Origin: Chrysoperla carnea
Taxonomy: Eukaryota > Arthropoda > Insecta > Neuroptera > Chrysopidae
DNA: 64,000 nucleotides
Reading direction: 5' to 3'
Assembly (NCBI RefSeq): GCF_905475395.1
Contig: NC_058337.1
Location: forward strand, 71,320,368 to 71,384,367
Shown here: positions 41,101 to 61,100 of the stretch, one piece after another
Numbering within the stretch: the first letter of the stretch is position 1
Layout of the letters: each line of letters starts with the position of its first letter
Notes under the pieces: generated by a model
Database searches by the model: none
Seen by the model: the letters and a program-made list of their open reading frames with translations, nothing else
What the model was told of the DNA's origin: nothing
Translations under genes and position numbers: made by a program

Positions 41101-41218
41101 ATGTACATACCCTATTTGATATTACCCTATTTGATATGTACATACCCTATTTGATGTTAATATCCTATATACTAGCGCTATATACAAGTATGTAACGTTA
41201 TACTTCTATATAACGTTA
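41101..41218. repeat. Short tandem duplication followed by a hairpin
   Basis: ATGTACATACCCTATTTGAT occurs twice, with a shorter ACCCTATTTGATAT between. At 41193-41218 TAACGTTATA and TATAACGTTA form an inverted repeat. Confidence 0.6.
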
Positions 41219-42602
41219 GAAGTCTTCTTCTAAACATAGAATAAGAGCTATAAACTAAAAAACGTTTGCGAAAAAAATTGAAACAAGCATAAAATGTAGA
41301 TATCAAAATTCTGATTCCATTTGAAAGAGACTGTATTAAAATTTAAAAGTGCTAGAAAAATAAGCTTCCGATTCCAATTAATTATTTTTCATTTAGAACC
41401 TTTAACATGGAATCAAGATTTTGGCATTCTTCTATAGTTTATATTTGTTTTTATCTTTCCATAGTCGGGTTTTAGTTTGTAATTTAATTTTTATTGTATT
41501 CTTTTAAGGTTGATTAAGGAATCGGACATTAAGGAAATGTAGGTACTGAAATTATTATAATTTGAGTAAATTAGGCACCTCAAGCAAAATTTTAACAATT
41601 AATGCCCGTCTCTACTTTTTTAAACTTAAGTTCAACTATTTGACTGCTTTTTTCAAATAATTCATTTACATCGATCAAACTTTTTTATATTATGTTGTAA
41701 TTATTTTTTTTTATAATGTATAATATGTATATGGATTAAAGACTACTTTGGTATAACTAATCTAAAACATGATTGTCAGTTGTTTTAATTTTAGATTGGC
41801 TGGCAACAAATATAGATTAGTAAGTTTTAGGATATTTTTAAGTAGCTAAGTTTCTAAAGGGTGAAATAGTGTAGATAGCTTTAGTTATACTTATATTTAT
41901 TGAAATGAAATAGCAATGGCTGCTTATAATTATACTGAAAGAAATGTAACTACATGTATCGGAAATTGGATTTTTACTCTCAAAATATAGGAATTCTCTA
42001 AAATAGTAATGTTTTGTGAGGCATTTTTGACAATCGCTTTCAAAATAAGCATAAAAATTGTTTGAGATGTCTTTTTTATGTGAATTGCTCTACCGTTTAT
42101 TTTGATACTCGGAGCTTTAAGTCGTCTGTTGGTAGAAATTCAGTATTATCATTTTTATTTATAATTATATATTTTAAAAACAATCTTAAATAATGTCTCG
42201 GCCGATATAACTAGAGCTATCTATACTATCTTTAACCTTTATAAACTCGTAATAAGCGCATATTTTCTCCTCAAAACTTTAAAATTGACAAAAAACCAAT
42301 GCCACGCTCTCCTCCACTATCTTCAAAATGTCTGCCAAGAGTATTTTTACCTGTTTTGAAGTACAAACTTTCCAATTTTATGTTTGGCTGAGAAATAACT
42401 AGGTATGGACAAAAGAAAAAAAAGACACGAAAATGGATAATGCATATTATTTCGAAAAGCGACCTCCGCACACAGTGTAATATACAGAGATGTTGTTAAA
42501 GAGAAGAACTTTCCTTGTCTTTGTCAAAATCAGTAGAGTGTTCAGATTTAGTTTGCAACGGAAAAAACTAAAAAATATCTACCATGTAATTCGTGAAAAC
42601 AT

Positions 42603-42608
42603 TTTATT
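42603..42608 (-). terminator. Possible polyadenylation signal of the TMEM145-like gene
   Basis: TTTATT on the plus strand (AATAAA on the coding strand) lies about 375 bases past the stop codon. It is the nearest hexamer I noticed on that side; in DNA this AT-rich it could be chance. Confidence 0.25.
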
Positions 42609-42983
42609 GAATAACCCTGTAGAAGGCTTAATAGGTATATACTATTAATTAACTTTTGCTAATAGGTATGTACTATTAGCACCACTTTTTGAGCCACTTT
42701 TTAATACTGGCTGCAAAAAGCAGCGCGAGATTTTCACGGTCATCTGCCGTACAATCATAACACTAAAAGAAGTTTTCTAAATTCAATTTAATTCATTTGA
42801 TTCGTCCCGACCCAAACGTATATAATGTACGAGGAGCATAATTGGAACATTCCGATTTTTAAGTTTCAACTAGGAGATCACAAACATATTTTAAGGGAAA
42901 AGTAATAAATGTTACAATTTTTCAAACGGTGATTTTTCTTTTCAAGACAAATAAGTAGTAAATGGGAAGAAATTTAAAACTGC

Positions 42984-51849
<8,866 letters not shown>

Positions 51850-53936
51850 TTTGTTATTGAGTGTTTTTAACTTATTTTCAAATACAAAAGGTTACAAAAA
51901 TATCACAATGAACTTAATATTGGTTCGAATCAATATTTCCATGCCAACTCAATTCGTAAACATTGAATAGTAAAAGTGATAAAAATTTATTCACTGCACC
52001 ATAAACAAATAGTATCGAAATACCAATATTATTTTATGCATGAAACTCACGTAACATTTTCTTATTAGATACATTCTGTATATTTGAAAAGTTATGATAT
52101 TCTACAAAATGACGTAAATCGCAAAAAATATAATTATCTTAAGAGCATGTGAGGGGCTCCAGAAATCGATTAATATTTTGCGTAAATTGATTCCTTAACA
52201 TTTGTAGAATATATTGGTAGAGTATTTAATTTCATAATCGTTATAAAGATACAGTTAAAAGAAGCAGATCTTGGTAAATTCAGATAAGTACACTAATATA
52301 CACTAAGTGTACTGAGTACCATAATTATAACCACTGGTGGCTTTAGAGGTGGGCGACCGGGGTGCCAGGGTTTCCAGGGTGCCACGCGTGCGAACTCAAT
52401 TTAGCCACTTATTGAATTTTTTTGTACGTTGAAGTTTGATGTTTGCAACACTATCTCGAAGACACCAGGCATTACCTATCGAAACAGGAAATTCCAAAAT
52501 AAATATTTCACGGCTACACAAGGACGGATAAAGGCCGTTTAGACGCCAAGCACCATAAAAACAAAATATTTCTGAAGTTTTAGTTAACATTCATAAGAAA
52601 ATATTTGGTTAACATTAATAAGAGATTTGTATGTATCCGAAAGAGAGTAACACTAATTACTAAAATGTTTTATTTGTTACGCAAATTGAATATTTAAGCA
52701 ATATATACCTACTATCGATAAAAGATACAAAACTAATATACGGCGTAAGGATTTTCTCATATTTAAGGGCGAAGCAGAATATTAAACAAAAGTCTATGTA
52801 TACAGTGAAGCCTATACATACTTTAATTAATTACCCAAACCCTATACAAATTGTCCCAACCGAAAAAACAAATATATCAGAATTTGTTGCTATTAATGTC
52901 CTAATTAGCACGTTAAAGACACGAAGTGGTTAAATATAATTGTTGTCATTCACATAGAACAGGAGATCCGGGTTCGAATCCCGGCTTCTGTGTAATTTTT
53001 TCGTTTCTTTCTATTTGTTCAAATGAAAAAAAGTAATGTGTTCCATTCAAGTGTACAGTCTCACTCTCACATGTTAAGTGATATGCTATGTGTTAATATA
53101 ACAAAAGGTATTATCTAACATGTATGAGCAATTTGTAAAAGTACATAAAAATTTGAAATAAATGTAAAAAGTTAAGTTTCATAATAAAAAATATGTTAAA
53201 TAGTTGCTTTATCCGATTTTGTTGCCCAAGCTGTTTAACAAAAAAACGAAATTATTAAAAATGATGAAGCTATATTAACTTTAAGTCGGCCCCACCACCA
53301 TGAAAAGAACGGCACAAACCATAAAATCCTCCAATCATTCCGATGTTCATGTGAAGAGTTCTTTGAATTTCGAATTTTTAAGCCTCTATATCTATCTCCA
53401 AACATACATGGCCTCACGAGAGCTAACGCCGGCCCTGTATAAATAACTCGCACATAAATAACAAATTATTTTTTCTAAAAATTGTATTTCAATAAAAGAG
53501 ATCTCTTTAAATTCCAGGAAAATAAGAAAAATTTACTTAATAACTTTGGTTCGATACCGATTCATGTGATTGAAGCTTCTACTTTCCCGACGAGCTAGGA
53601 TAATTTTTAAGAAAAGTGTCTAAACTGAACTTTTACCATAATTTCTTTTCATTAACACTTGCGTGCAGAAAAGTACTTTTCAAAGCAGTATCGAACAAAT
53701 ATTATATACGGTAATGAATAGGGATCGTAGAAACTAATGGCCGTTATGGTTTCTATAACAACAAACGAAGTTCAAAAATAAGCAGTCAATAAATTGTTTC
53801 CATTTATATAAGTATAATTTAAAAGTTTTTTCCAACTAAGGGGCTAGAGTATTAAACACAATTATTTATAATTAACTTATCGTTGATACTTCAATCATCG
53901 TTGAGCGCATAGATTAAAGAACAACATTGAAAAATT
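51850..53936. promoter_or_regulatory. Shared upstream region between divergent TMEM145-like and LRRC27-like genes
   Basis: Both genes start outward from this 2.1-kb gap, so it should hold both promoters. No clear TATA box or initiator could be assigned. It contains the tRNA-like sequence at 52.9 kb and two GC-richer patches (52335-52395 with GGGGTGCCAGGGTTTCCAGG, and 53290-53440 with GGCCTCACGAGAGCTAACGCC) that look like transposon debris. Confidence 0.45.
52919..52993 (+). tRNA. tRNA-like sequence or decayed tRNA/SINE head
   Basis: A perfect T arm (CCGGG, TTCGAAT, CCCGG at 52968-52984) contains a consensus RNA polymerase III B box. Seven to nine bases either side can form an acceptor stem (ACACGAAG with CTTCTGTGT, one bulge), and the total of 75 bases is tRNA-sized. 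The D arm and A box are poor and the anticodon stem pairs badly, so no anticodon can be assigned. A T run follows at 52996, fitting a pol III stop. It is probably a pseudo-tRNA or the head of a tRNA-derived SINE. Confidence 0.4.
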
Positions 53937-56900
53937 ATGGAGTTAGACAAGCGTGAGTCAACAATATGTATCGATTATTCGAGTAAATCATTAGTAAAAT
54001 TTCCCGAAGAAATACTAATGTGTAAAAATTTACGTATGTTATGTTTGGACAATAATGAATTAACGACCATACCAGATATTGTATTTCTATCACTAAATCG
54101 GTTAACATGGTTGGATGTACGTAATAATAAATTAACATCGTTATCACCAAAAATTGGTAAATGTCGATATTTGGAAACATTATTAATACAAGATAATTGT
54201 ATTGAAAAATTACCCATGGAATTAGGTAAATATAAAAAATTGAACAAAAGTTTTATTGTAATACTTTACCGTCTGTAATACATCTGCCATTCATTAAAAA
54301 AAAGCAACCTTCAAAAACTTTTTGTGTGAAAAGTGGACCAAAACTTTTAAATTAAAAAAATAGCAATAGGTATTATTTCAGACTTTTCATAAGTATTGGA
54401 TGTACAAGTTGCACCCGAATTTTGCTTACGTATTAATGAACATGAAACATAAAACTCAATATATTTAATAAACCTAATTTTTGATAACTTGAACTTCTGA
54501 CTTACTCTATTCTGTCTTACCCAGTCTATTTTAAAGCGGAAGAAAAATAATTTTATTTTTATTGTTCTTTTTTTTTAGGTTTAGTTGAAAATTTGAAAAC
54601 GTTACTATTATCTGGCAATCCTATAACATATCCAAGTCCACAAATATTGGAATTAGGTATCTGTGGCATTATACAATATCTTAAAGGTGAATATGATACA
54701 ATTGGTAAGAATGAAAAAAACCTGAAAGTTAGGAAAAAACGTAAATCAAAATCATCTAAAAATGTTAATACAATTGAATTCGCTTCAAACATCTCCAAAA
54801 AATTAAAAGGTCCCTTAAAAAAACGAAAGACAACAATTTCTACACGAAAAAGGATTGTATCACAAAGTGCAGGTGTAGCGGACGAAAGTAGTGGTAATAA
54901 AATTAACCCTAAAGGTAACATTGAGAAAGATTTATATCTATCAGTCTGTATATAAAAGCTCTTTTGGTTTTACAAGCTTAAACAAAGGCTTGCTCACTTG
55001 TATATTTTATCAACTTAAGGGAAACTTTTTTTGAAAATATTTTGTTCAGTAAAGATCTTTTGGCTTTATTTTTTTCTAGCCATCCATTGCCACTATTCGT
55101 GATGATAGTTAAAAACAGGTCTTGGTATATACAGGTATACTATGATCTTCACCAGCCCGCATCGCAACTATTAATTAAATTAATTTTGGATATGACAGCG
55201 AGAATCGAATCGGCTATCCTAGACATACCGCGAACGGAATTGGCTACGCCTTAACCAACTGAGCTACTAGGGTTAACTGTAATATGATTAACTTGAGGAA
55301 TAAATTTAAATTTTACTTTTGAAAGTTATTAAGTAAGAATTTTAAAAATATTGAAAATGTATTTTAGGATATATAGAGCTCCTCTAATAAGCAATTTAGG
55401 AGATTAATATAAGGATGAAGACCTTGCATCCTGTTGAGTACCTCCATCATATAAAGTTCTTTTTGTAGGGCCGGGTGTCCAGAACAACGCGTATAGAATG
55501 GTAAAAAAAAATCAATTGTTAGGCATACTTAGAATTCTTTTTCTTTTTATCACATGCTATCTTAAAAATACAATAGATGTCCACATCGTGGGCTCTCCTA
55601 TTATATGTATGTGCAGTTCTTGTCTTTTTTTATACTTAGCAAAAAATTTCAAGAAAAATTTAAATATCACAGAAATTTAAAGATTGCGATTGATTTTACT
55701 TTTTTTTTTTTGAAACCCATTGCTTTTGGTTATAATTAAGAGGGCAAGCGAAATGTAACATGATACACTTTGGAAAAGTTAATAAATAAATAAATACTCC
55801 CTGCGATAAATTACTCTTCAAAATTGACCATTATAGTTAAAGTTTGGATTAATCTGAAAATTTTGGATTACAAAACGAAACTTTTACTAGACAAATAAAT
55901 AGATTTTCTTCATTCGAATTTTAATATTATTTTACCTTTTTTTAAGAATCCCTAATGAATGAATGCAAATTGAGCGAATTGGGCACTAATGACAAACCTC
56001 AAAATAAGGATCGTGGAGACAGTGAACCCTCACCTAAAATTGCACCTCCCACAGCATCAGCATCCAAGAAATCATTAAAAAATAAAAAATCAAAGAAAAT
56101 CTTATTAAAGAAACCAGTTACAACAGTTGCAAAATTAGTAGTGCCAAAACGTAATAGTGATCGATATTTAGTACGCGTGAATTTAAAACGTAGCATGTTA
56201 CGTGCAAAAGAGCGTGCATTAAAAGAATTATGGACAAATCGTTTACGTATACTATTAGAACGTCAAGCATCAATATTACAACGGCGGCAAACAATTGAAG
56301 CATTAAAGAATTGGCGCAGTCAAGTTGATAAGTTCCACATATTAAATAATAAAGAATTAACACCACCATTTGATTTAGATGAGAATTATTTAAAATTACC
56401 AACACGTTTGGAATATCAGAAAGCCAGTACAACATCGTTTAAACAAAAACCACGTACACATTCGAATAATACAAGAAATCCACATAAGTTACAAGATTTT
56501 AGTACAAAAATTGATGATATTATAAAGTCAATTAAAGCTTTGGATCAATTAAATAATAGTACATTAATTACTCCAGCTCAAGAACAAAAATTACTTGAAT
56601 CTGAAATTAAAAAGGTGAGTGCAGTTACTTATCCAAGTAACAAAATTCCCCAATAAAAGACAAAGTAAATGGTCAAAAATTTTCACTCAATTTGGCATTA
56701 CAATCTCCATACAATATCAAACATTTCAACAAGCATGATTGTCAAAATTTGATAAGCAATGACATCAAGCATCAAATATTTACACCAAGCATTAAATTGT
56801 TTACAAATACGTTTATCAAACGTTTTGGCAAGTATGTTGCATGAATTTGCTCGACTAGTGTTTGGCAAACAAAACCTCTAACATATAACATTTAACATTT

Positions 56901-57646
56901 CAATTAGGGAGTGTCCATAATTAACCCACGTAGCCTGGTCAAGAGGGGCGGGATGAGTTTGAATGCTACGCTGAGCCACGTAACGGGGGGAGGGGTTAAG
57001 AGCAAAGCTACGTAGTTTTCTTCAAATGAAAATTTTTTTGTTAAATAAATTTATAATTGTTAAATAATTTGAAACACAGATGCTAATTTTTGGGAAGGAA
57101 TTATGAATAAAATAGTGAAGTATATTTATTTAATATAGTAGTTTTAACTGTGACCCTGGATACTGCCATAGCACCTTAACACCATAAACGTAAAGCATTA
57201 TACCATAAACATTGTCAGCAGATTTTTTAATACTTTACTAACTTTTTAAATACCTACAGTTTCTTTACCAACCATATCAGCGGAAACTATGTAATCTTCT
57301 ACTATAGTTTGTGCTATGTAGAAATTTTTGCAGAAATAATATTTTGGTAAGAATTATATAGAGAGAGTCTTGAATAGTGTAAGAATATTGGCCATACAAA
57401 ATCAAAACGGGTAGCATATTATGGGGTAGTAACATTTCGATGACTTATGAAATCCTACAGTAATTTAGATTCGTTTTCACTATCCAAACCCACCTTCCAA
57501 CACCAAAAAAAAAGAAAAGTCTTTAAGTTCCGTGTAATATATTTCATAGGATTACCATTTAATTAATTTATTGTTTTCAGTTAAATGAAATTCAAAAAAC
57601 TTTATCGGTATTAAAATTTGAAAATGATCAAGAATTAGTGGTTTAA
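53937..57646 (+). CDS. LRRC27: LRRC27-like leucine-rich repeat protein, four exons
   Basis: Exons 53937-54225, 54579-54914 (or a shorter form ending at 54704), 55947-56614 and 57581-57646 join in phase with GT..AG introns to 452 residues. The N-terminal third holds about four leucine-rich repeats. LTWLDVRNNKLTSL, YLETLLIQDNCIEKLPMELG and NLKTLLLSGNPITYPSP follow the order and spacing of vertebrate LRRC27. A Lys-rich linker follows, then a long charged helix (about residues 279-333, with RAKERALKELW, LLERQASILQRR and IEALKNWRSQ) matching the C-terminal coiled helix of LRRC27. Two donors in the same phase exist for exon 2. The long form keeps 70 open codons of Lys/Ser-rich sequence, improbable by chance here, so it is preferred. 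No signal peptide or membrane segment is seen, so the protein should be intracellular. Function is not established. The start at 53937 is the first ATG before the repeats. Confidence 0.88.
55125..55274 (-). mobile_element. tRNA-derived SINE fragment
   Basis: Read on the minus strand from 55274, the sequence starts CTAGTAGCTCAGTTGGTTAAG, in which TAGCTCAGTTGG is a perfect pol III A box. About 50 bases later GATTCGATTCTC is a near-consensus B box. The spacing fits a tRNA head and is followed by an unrelated body, as in SINEs. It sits in intron 2 of the LRRC27-like gene in antisense orientation. The left boundary is approximate. Confidence 0.6.
56903..57020. mobile_element. Partial relative of the GGCGTCCATTAATTACGTGA MITE
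   Basis: AGGGAGTGTCCATAATTAACCCACGTAGC followed by G-rich AGGGGCGGGATGAG and GGGGGGAGGGG resembles one end of the element at 45.4 kb. No inverted partner was found nearby. It lies in the last LRRC27 intron. Confidence 0.4.
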
Positions 57647-57753
57647 CGGAGTGGAGAAAAAATTTACATTTCATCTCATTTTTTTATAAAAAATTTCTTT
57701 ATTTTTTTATACACATCTTTGATGTAAATTTTTTTTTTATAAAATTTTTTTTT

Positions 57754-57759
57754 AATAAA
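57754..57759 (+). terminator. Polyadenylation signal of the LRRC27-like gene
   Basis: AATAAA about 108 bases after the stop, in a T-rich stretch; a second copy follows within 15 bases. The convergent cadherin gene stops only about 420 bases further on. Confidence 0.5.
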
Positions 57760-58179
57760 TCTAATAAATGTAACAAAAATTGTGTAAAATTTATTTATCA
57801 AAAATTCTATACTATGTTCACCGAGTGTCTAATATTCTATATCTATAGACTGTCCTGCCAGATAGCGATAATCGTAGAGAATAGATTCTTGCATTCATAA
57901 AGGATCGAAACCAATATTAACACTGATCCAGGGTTAGACCTTCCGTGAACACAGAATAAAACAAAAAATACAATTTTGGAAGAATATCATGCCACGGAAG
58001 CTGTTGACACACCACTAAATTTTTTTAGCACTAACAATCAGTAGTTTACATAGCACTCAAAATAAGGCAGGGACATTTTATGCCCAAAAATAAATAATTA
58101 CAAAATATATATATATTAAAAATTTTTTATAAAAAATATATATCCTTTTTCAAATTAAAAATCACAATTTCAATTTTGT

Positions 58180-61100
58180 TTAGTTTGCATAAATTGTTGC
58201 GGTACTTGGATACATTCTTGCTGTATTTAATTGTTCCTTTTTAATAAATGATCGTTTTACGGCAAGTTTATACCTAGAAAACAAATACAAAATAATATCA
58301 GTCTATGGGAATCAATTTATTATAGTTGAACTGTTAACTCAAAATTTTTGCTTTTTAAAACTCTTTGATTGCGCAGCCTCTTAGAGTGGATCACTCTTTT
58401 CTCTTGTATTGCAAGTATGTAAATAATTAAGCTTGAAAGTCAGACTAACAAATCGTGAAATAATGCCAGGTCAAGATTCTCCATTTTTTTTAGTTCTGTC
58501 TCGAAGAATGCTAAAAAGATTACTAGTTTTGATGAGAATGATCGAATATTTCCAGGGTTTCCGATTGGCTAAAATATCAAAAACTCGTTTTATATTTTTC
58601 AAAACACCGACGATTTGCGCAAGGCCAAGAGCGAAATTTCAAACTTTTTTTATAATATGTTTTTAGGTTACATATGTTTAAGTGTCAAGATACATTAATT
58701 CATGAAAAAGAATAGTATCTTAAATTTACTTTACATGTTCTGGATAGGTAATGTTAGTTACAAATTGTATATCAATAATATCTGGCATCTGTCATTGAAA
58801 ACACAGTGTATCTACGGAGAAACCCGAATTATAACGAATCAATCCGGTTTGCGATTTTTTTTACCGATTTTACTGAAGTGATGGAAAAAACTCACAACTA
58901 TAAATAAATGGCCTAATTAAGTTGAAAAACTAATTTAGTTATATGCTATTATAATTTTGAATTGAAATAATTTTCAGCTCCATACAAGACAAAAGCGAGA
59001 AAATACGCACCCAAATCTTTCATTTTCCTACTAACTATAATTGTCTCCATTCCAGAGGATGGAAAAACAAAGAATGGAAAATGTTAGTCTAAAGTATAAA
59101 GAGCTATTATATGGAGTAACACTCGCAACTATATAGAGAGTTATTACATGTATTTATTATAATTATTTAATTGCTTAAGCACTTTTCAACTTGATCTAAC
59201 GGTTTTGTCATATACAAACAGTGAGGTAGACGATTCAACACTTATATTAATAAATACTCTTTGTTGAGAAAAAAGTAAAAAGAAGAGTTGAAGAAAGAAG
59301 AAAGTTGAGAAAGAAGTCTTTGTTTTTTTTTTTTTTTTTGAGTTACCAATCATTACTTTTAACTAGAGAAAAAAGTATACCTTCGATGCAAGCAACATAA
59401 TGTACAACTTGCTATAAATGCTGCAATGCCAATAAATGTAGCAATAATTAATACCCAAAGTTGGACACGTGTCGCCTCGGTTCGTAGTAAACTTTTTTGA
59501 GAACACGTATCTACTTTAACAATATTATAGTCTCGATAAACTGTATCTAATTTATCTTTAATTTTTTCATTGTTTAGTATATTCATCATTTCATTGGTTG
59601 ACATTGGTGTTGGTCCAATTAGTTGGAAACACGAACTGCAAAGAAAAATTCAAAAATAATTATGCCAGATTTAATAGAATTAGATAATTTAACATACCTT
59701 GTACTACTAAAATCTAAACTGTTATCACGCTTTAAGTTGAATTGTGTATCGTATACATGTAATTTAATTTGTGGATCTTCTAAAACATTTTGAACATCCA
59801 TTTCAAATTTACGAAGAGTTTTACGAACTTCTGCAGGTGGCTTTATAAAAATAAACTTTAACATATCTCTGTCTCGTACAATATATATCTAAAAATAATT
59901 AAAAACAAGTGAAATTTACAAAATTTAAAAAACTCGTAACCCTCTCCTCTGATTTTCTTGAAACATTGCTAAGAACACTATCAAGCTACATTTCAAACAA
60001 AAAAAAACGCATTCAAATCGGTTTACCCGAAGATCTCTATGGTGCCACAAACAGTTAGACACGCATAGCGGTCGAACTAACCCCTCCTTTGCTTTAAAGT
60101 CTAAAAACACGTAAGCTACAGAGCTCCATCACTGTTACTACATTACAACAAAATTAAATAAAATATCATGATAAAGGAGAAAAATTAATGCATCTTTAAA
60201 ATCCGCAGTTATTTATTAGATTGTAAAAATTTCGTAAAAAAAAAGTTGACCTCTTTGGGGCAAGCCTAACCTCCATTTTTGGGGGGTAATTGGGGGATTT
60301 AAGTCAGTTTTTTGCAAATTACAAAAAACTATGCATTAAATTAAAAAAATGAGTTCAAACAAAAGTTCTAGTTGAAGTATTTATGCACATTTTCGTTTTT
60401 TTCCGCCTTTCTACCTTCAAAATTGATCGAAATATGAAAATTTTAATAGAATTTTTTTGGCTCATTCAATCAAATAAAAAAGTATCCATCTTGTAAACCG
60501 TTAGAGATAAACCAAAGTTTAAATGTAGAAGTTATTCCTTATAAAAAAATTAACAACTTATATTTGAATTATTCTTTCTTGAACATCACTGTTTAAACGT
60601 GAGGGCGAAACTTAGCCAAAAAATATTGGTGTCTATATTCTCCAAAACTATAAAATAAGTGTGGTGAAAATTTTCAGGTTAACTACAACTAGGAATTTTG
60701 TGAAAGATTTTAGAAAAACAAAAAAAAATTCCAGAAAATACTTGCGAAAATTTCGAAATTTTTGAAAATATTTTCTAGAACTTTTTGACCCTACACTACC
60801 TACTTTTGACATAAAAATTTTGGATCCTACAACTCAGTTTGGTGGGGCTGTAGAGGTACGTAAAGCCTTAAAAATCGCGACACACATATTTCGCTATACA
60901 AAAGCGGGTATGGTGCTAGGAAATTGATAAACCTAAAACGAACTTTATTGAGACTAATTCAACTCTACTGATACTGATAAAAATTAGAATTAATGGGTCT
61001 CTAGAGGCAGAGCATTAAAAACGGGGAAAAAATAAAAAGGGATATAGAAATACTAGAAAGTCTTTTATAAAATAGCTTTTAAAAGGCCTGTATTTAATAT

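Larger units (their letters stand above)
33536..42602. other. Intergenic region between the elongase and TMEM145-like genes
   Basis: About 9 kb of AT-rich DNA with the foldback at 37.3 kb, the direct repeats at 39.1/40.1 kb and the hairpin at 41.2 kb. The 92-codon minus-strand frame at 40735-41013 matches no family known to me. No conserved coding exon seen. Confidence 0.55.

Noticed and set aside
53235-53453. Minus-strand 72-codon frame with Trp-rich middle
   Set aside because: It overlaps a GC-richer patch that looks like transposon debris (GGCCTCACGAGAGCTAACGCC); no conserved domain.
53730-53765. Inverted TAGAAAC...GTTTCTA pair before LRRC27, considered as an X box
   Set aside because: Spacing and bases do not fit the GTNRYC-AT-RGYAAC consensus.
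54559-54921. Minus-strand 120-codon frame opposite LRRC27 exon 2
   Set aside because: Shadow of the coding exon on the other strand.
55999-56435. Minus-strand frames opposite LRRC27 exon 3
   Set aside because: Shadows of the coding exon; hydrophobic look comes from antisense of Lys/Leu codons.
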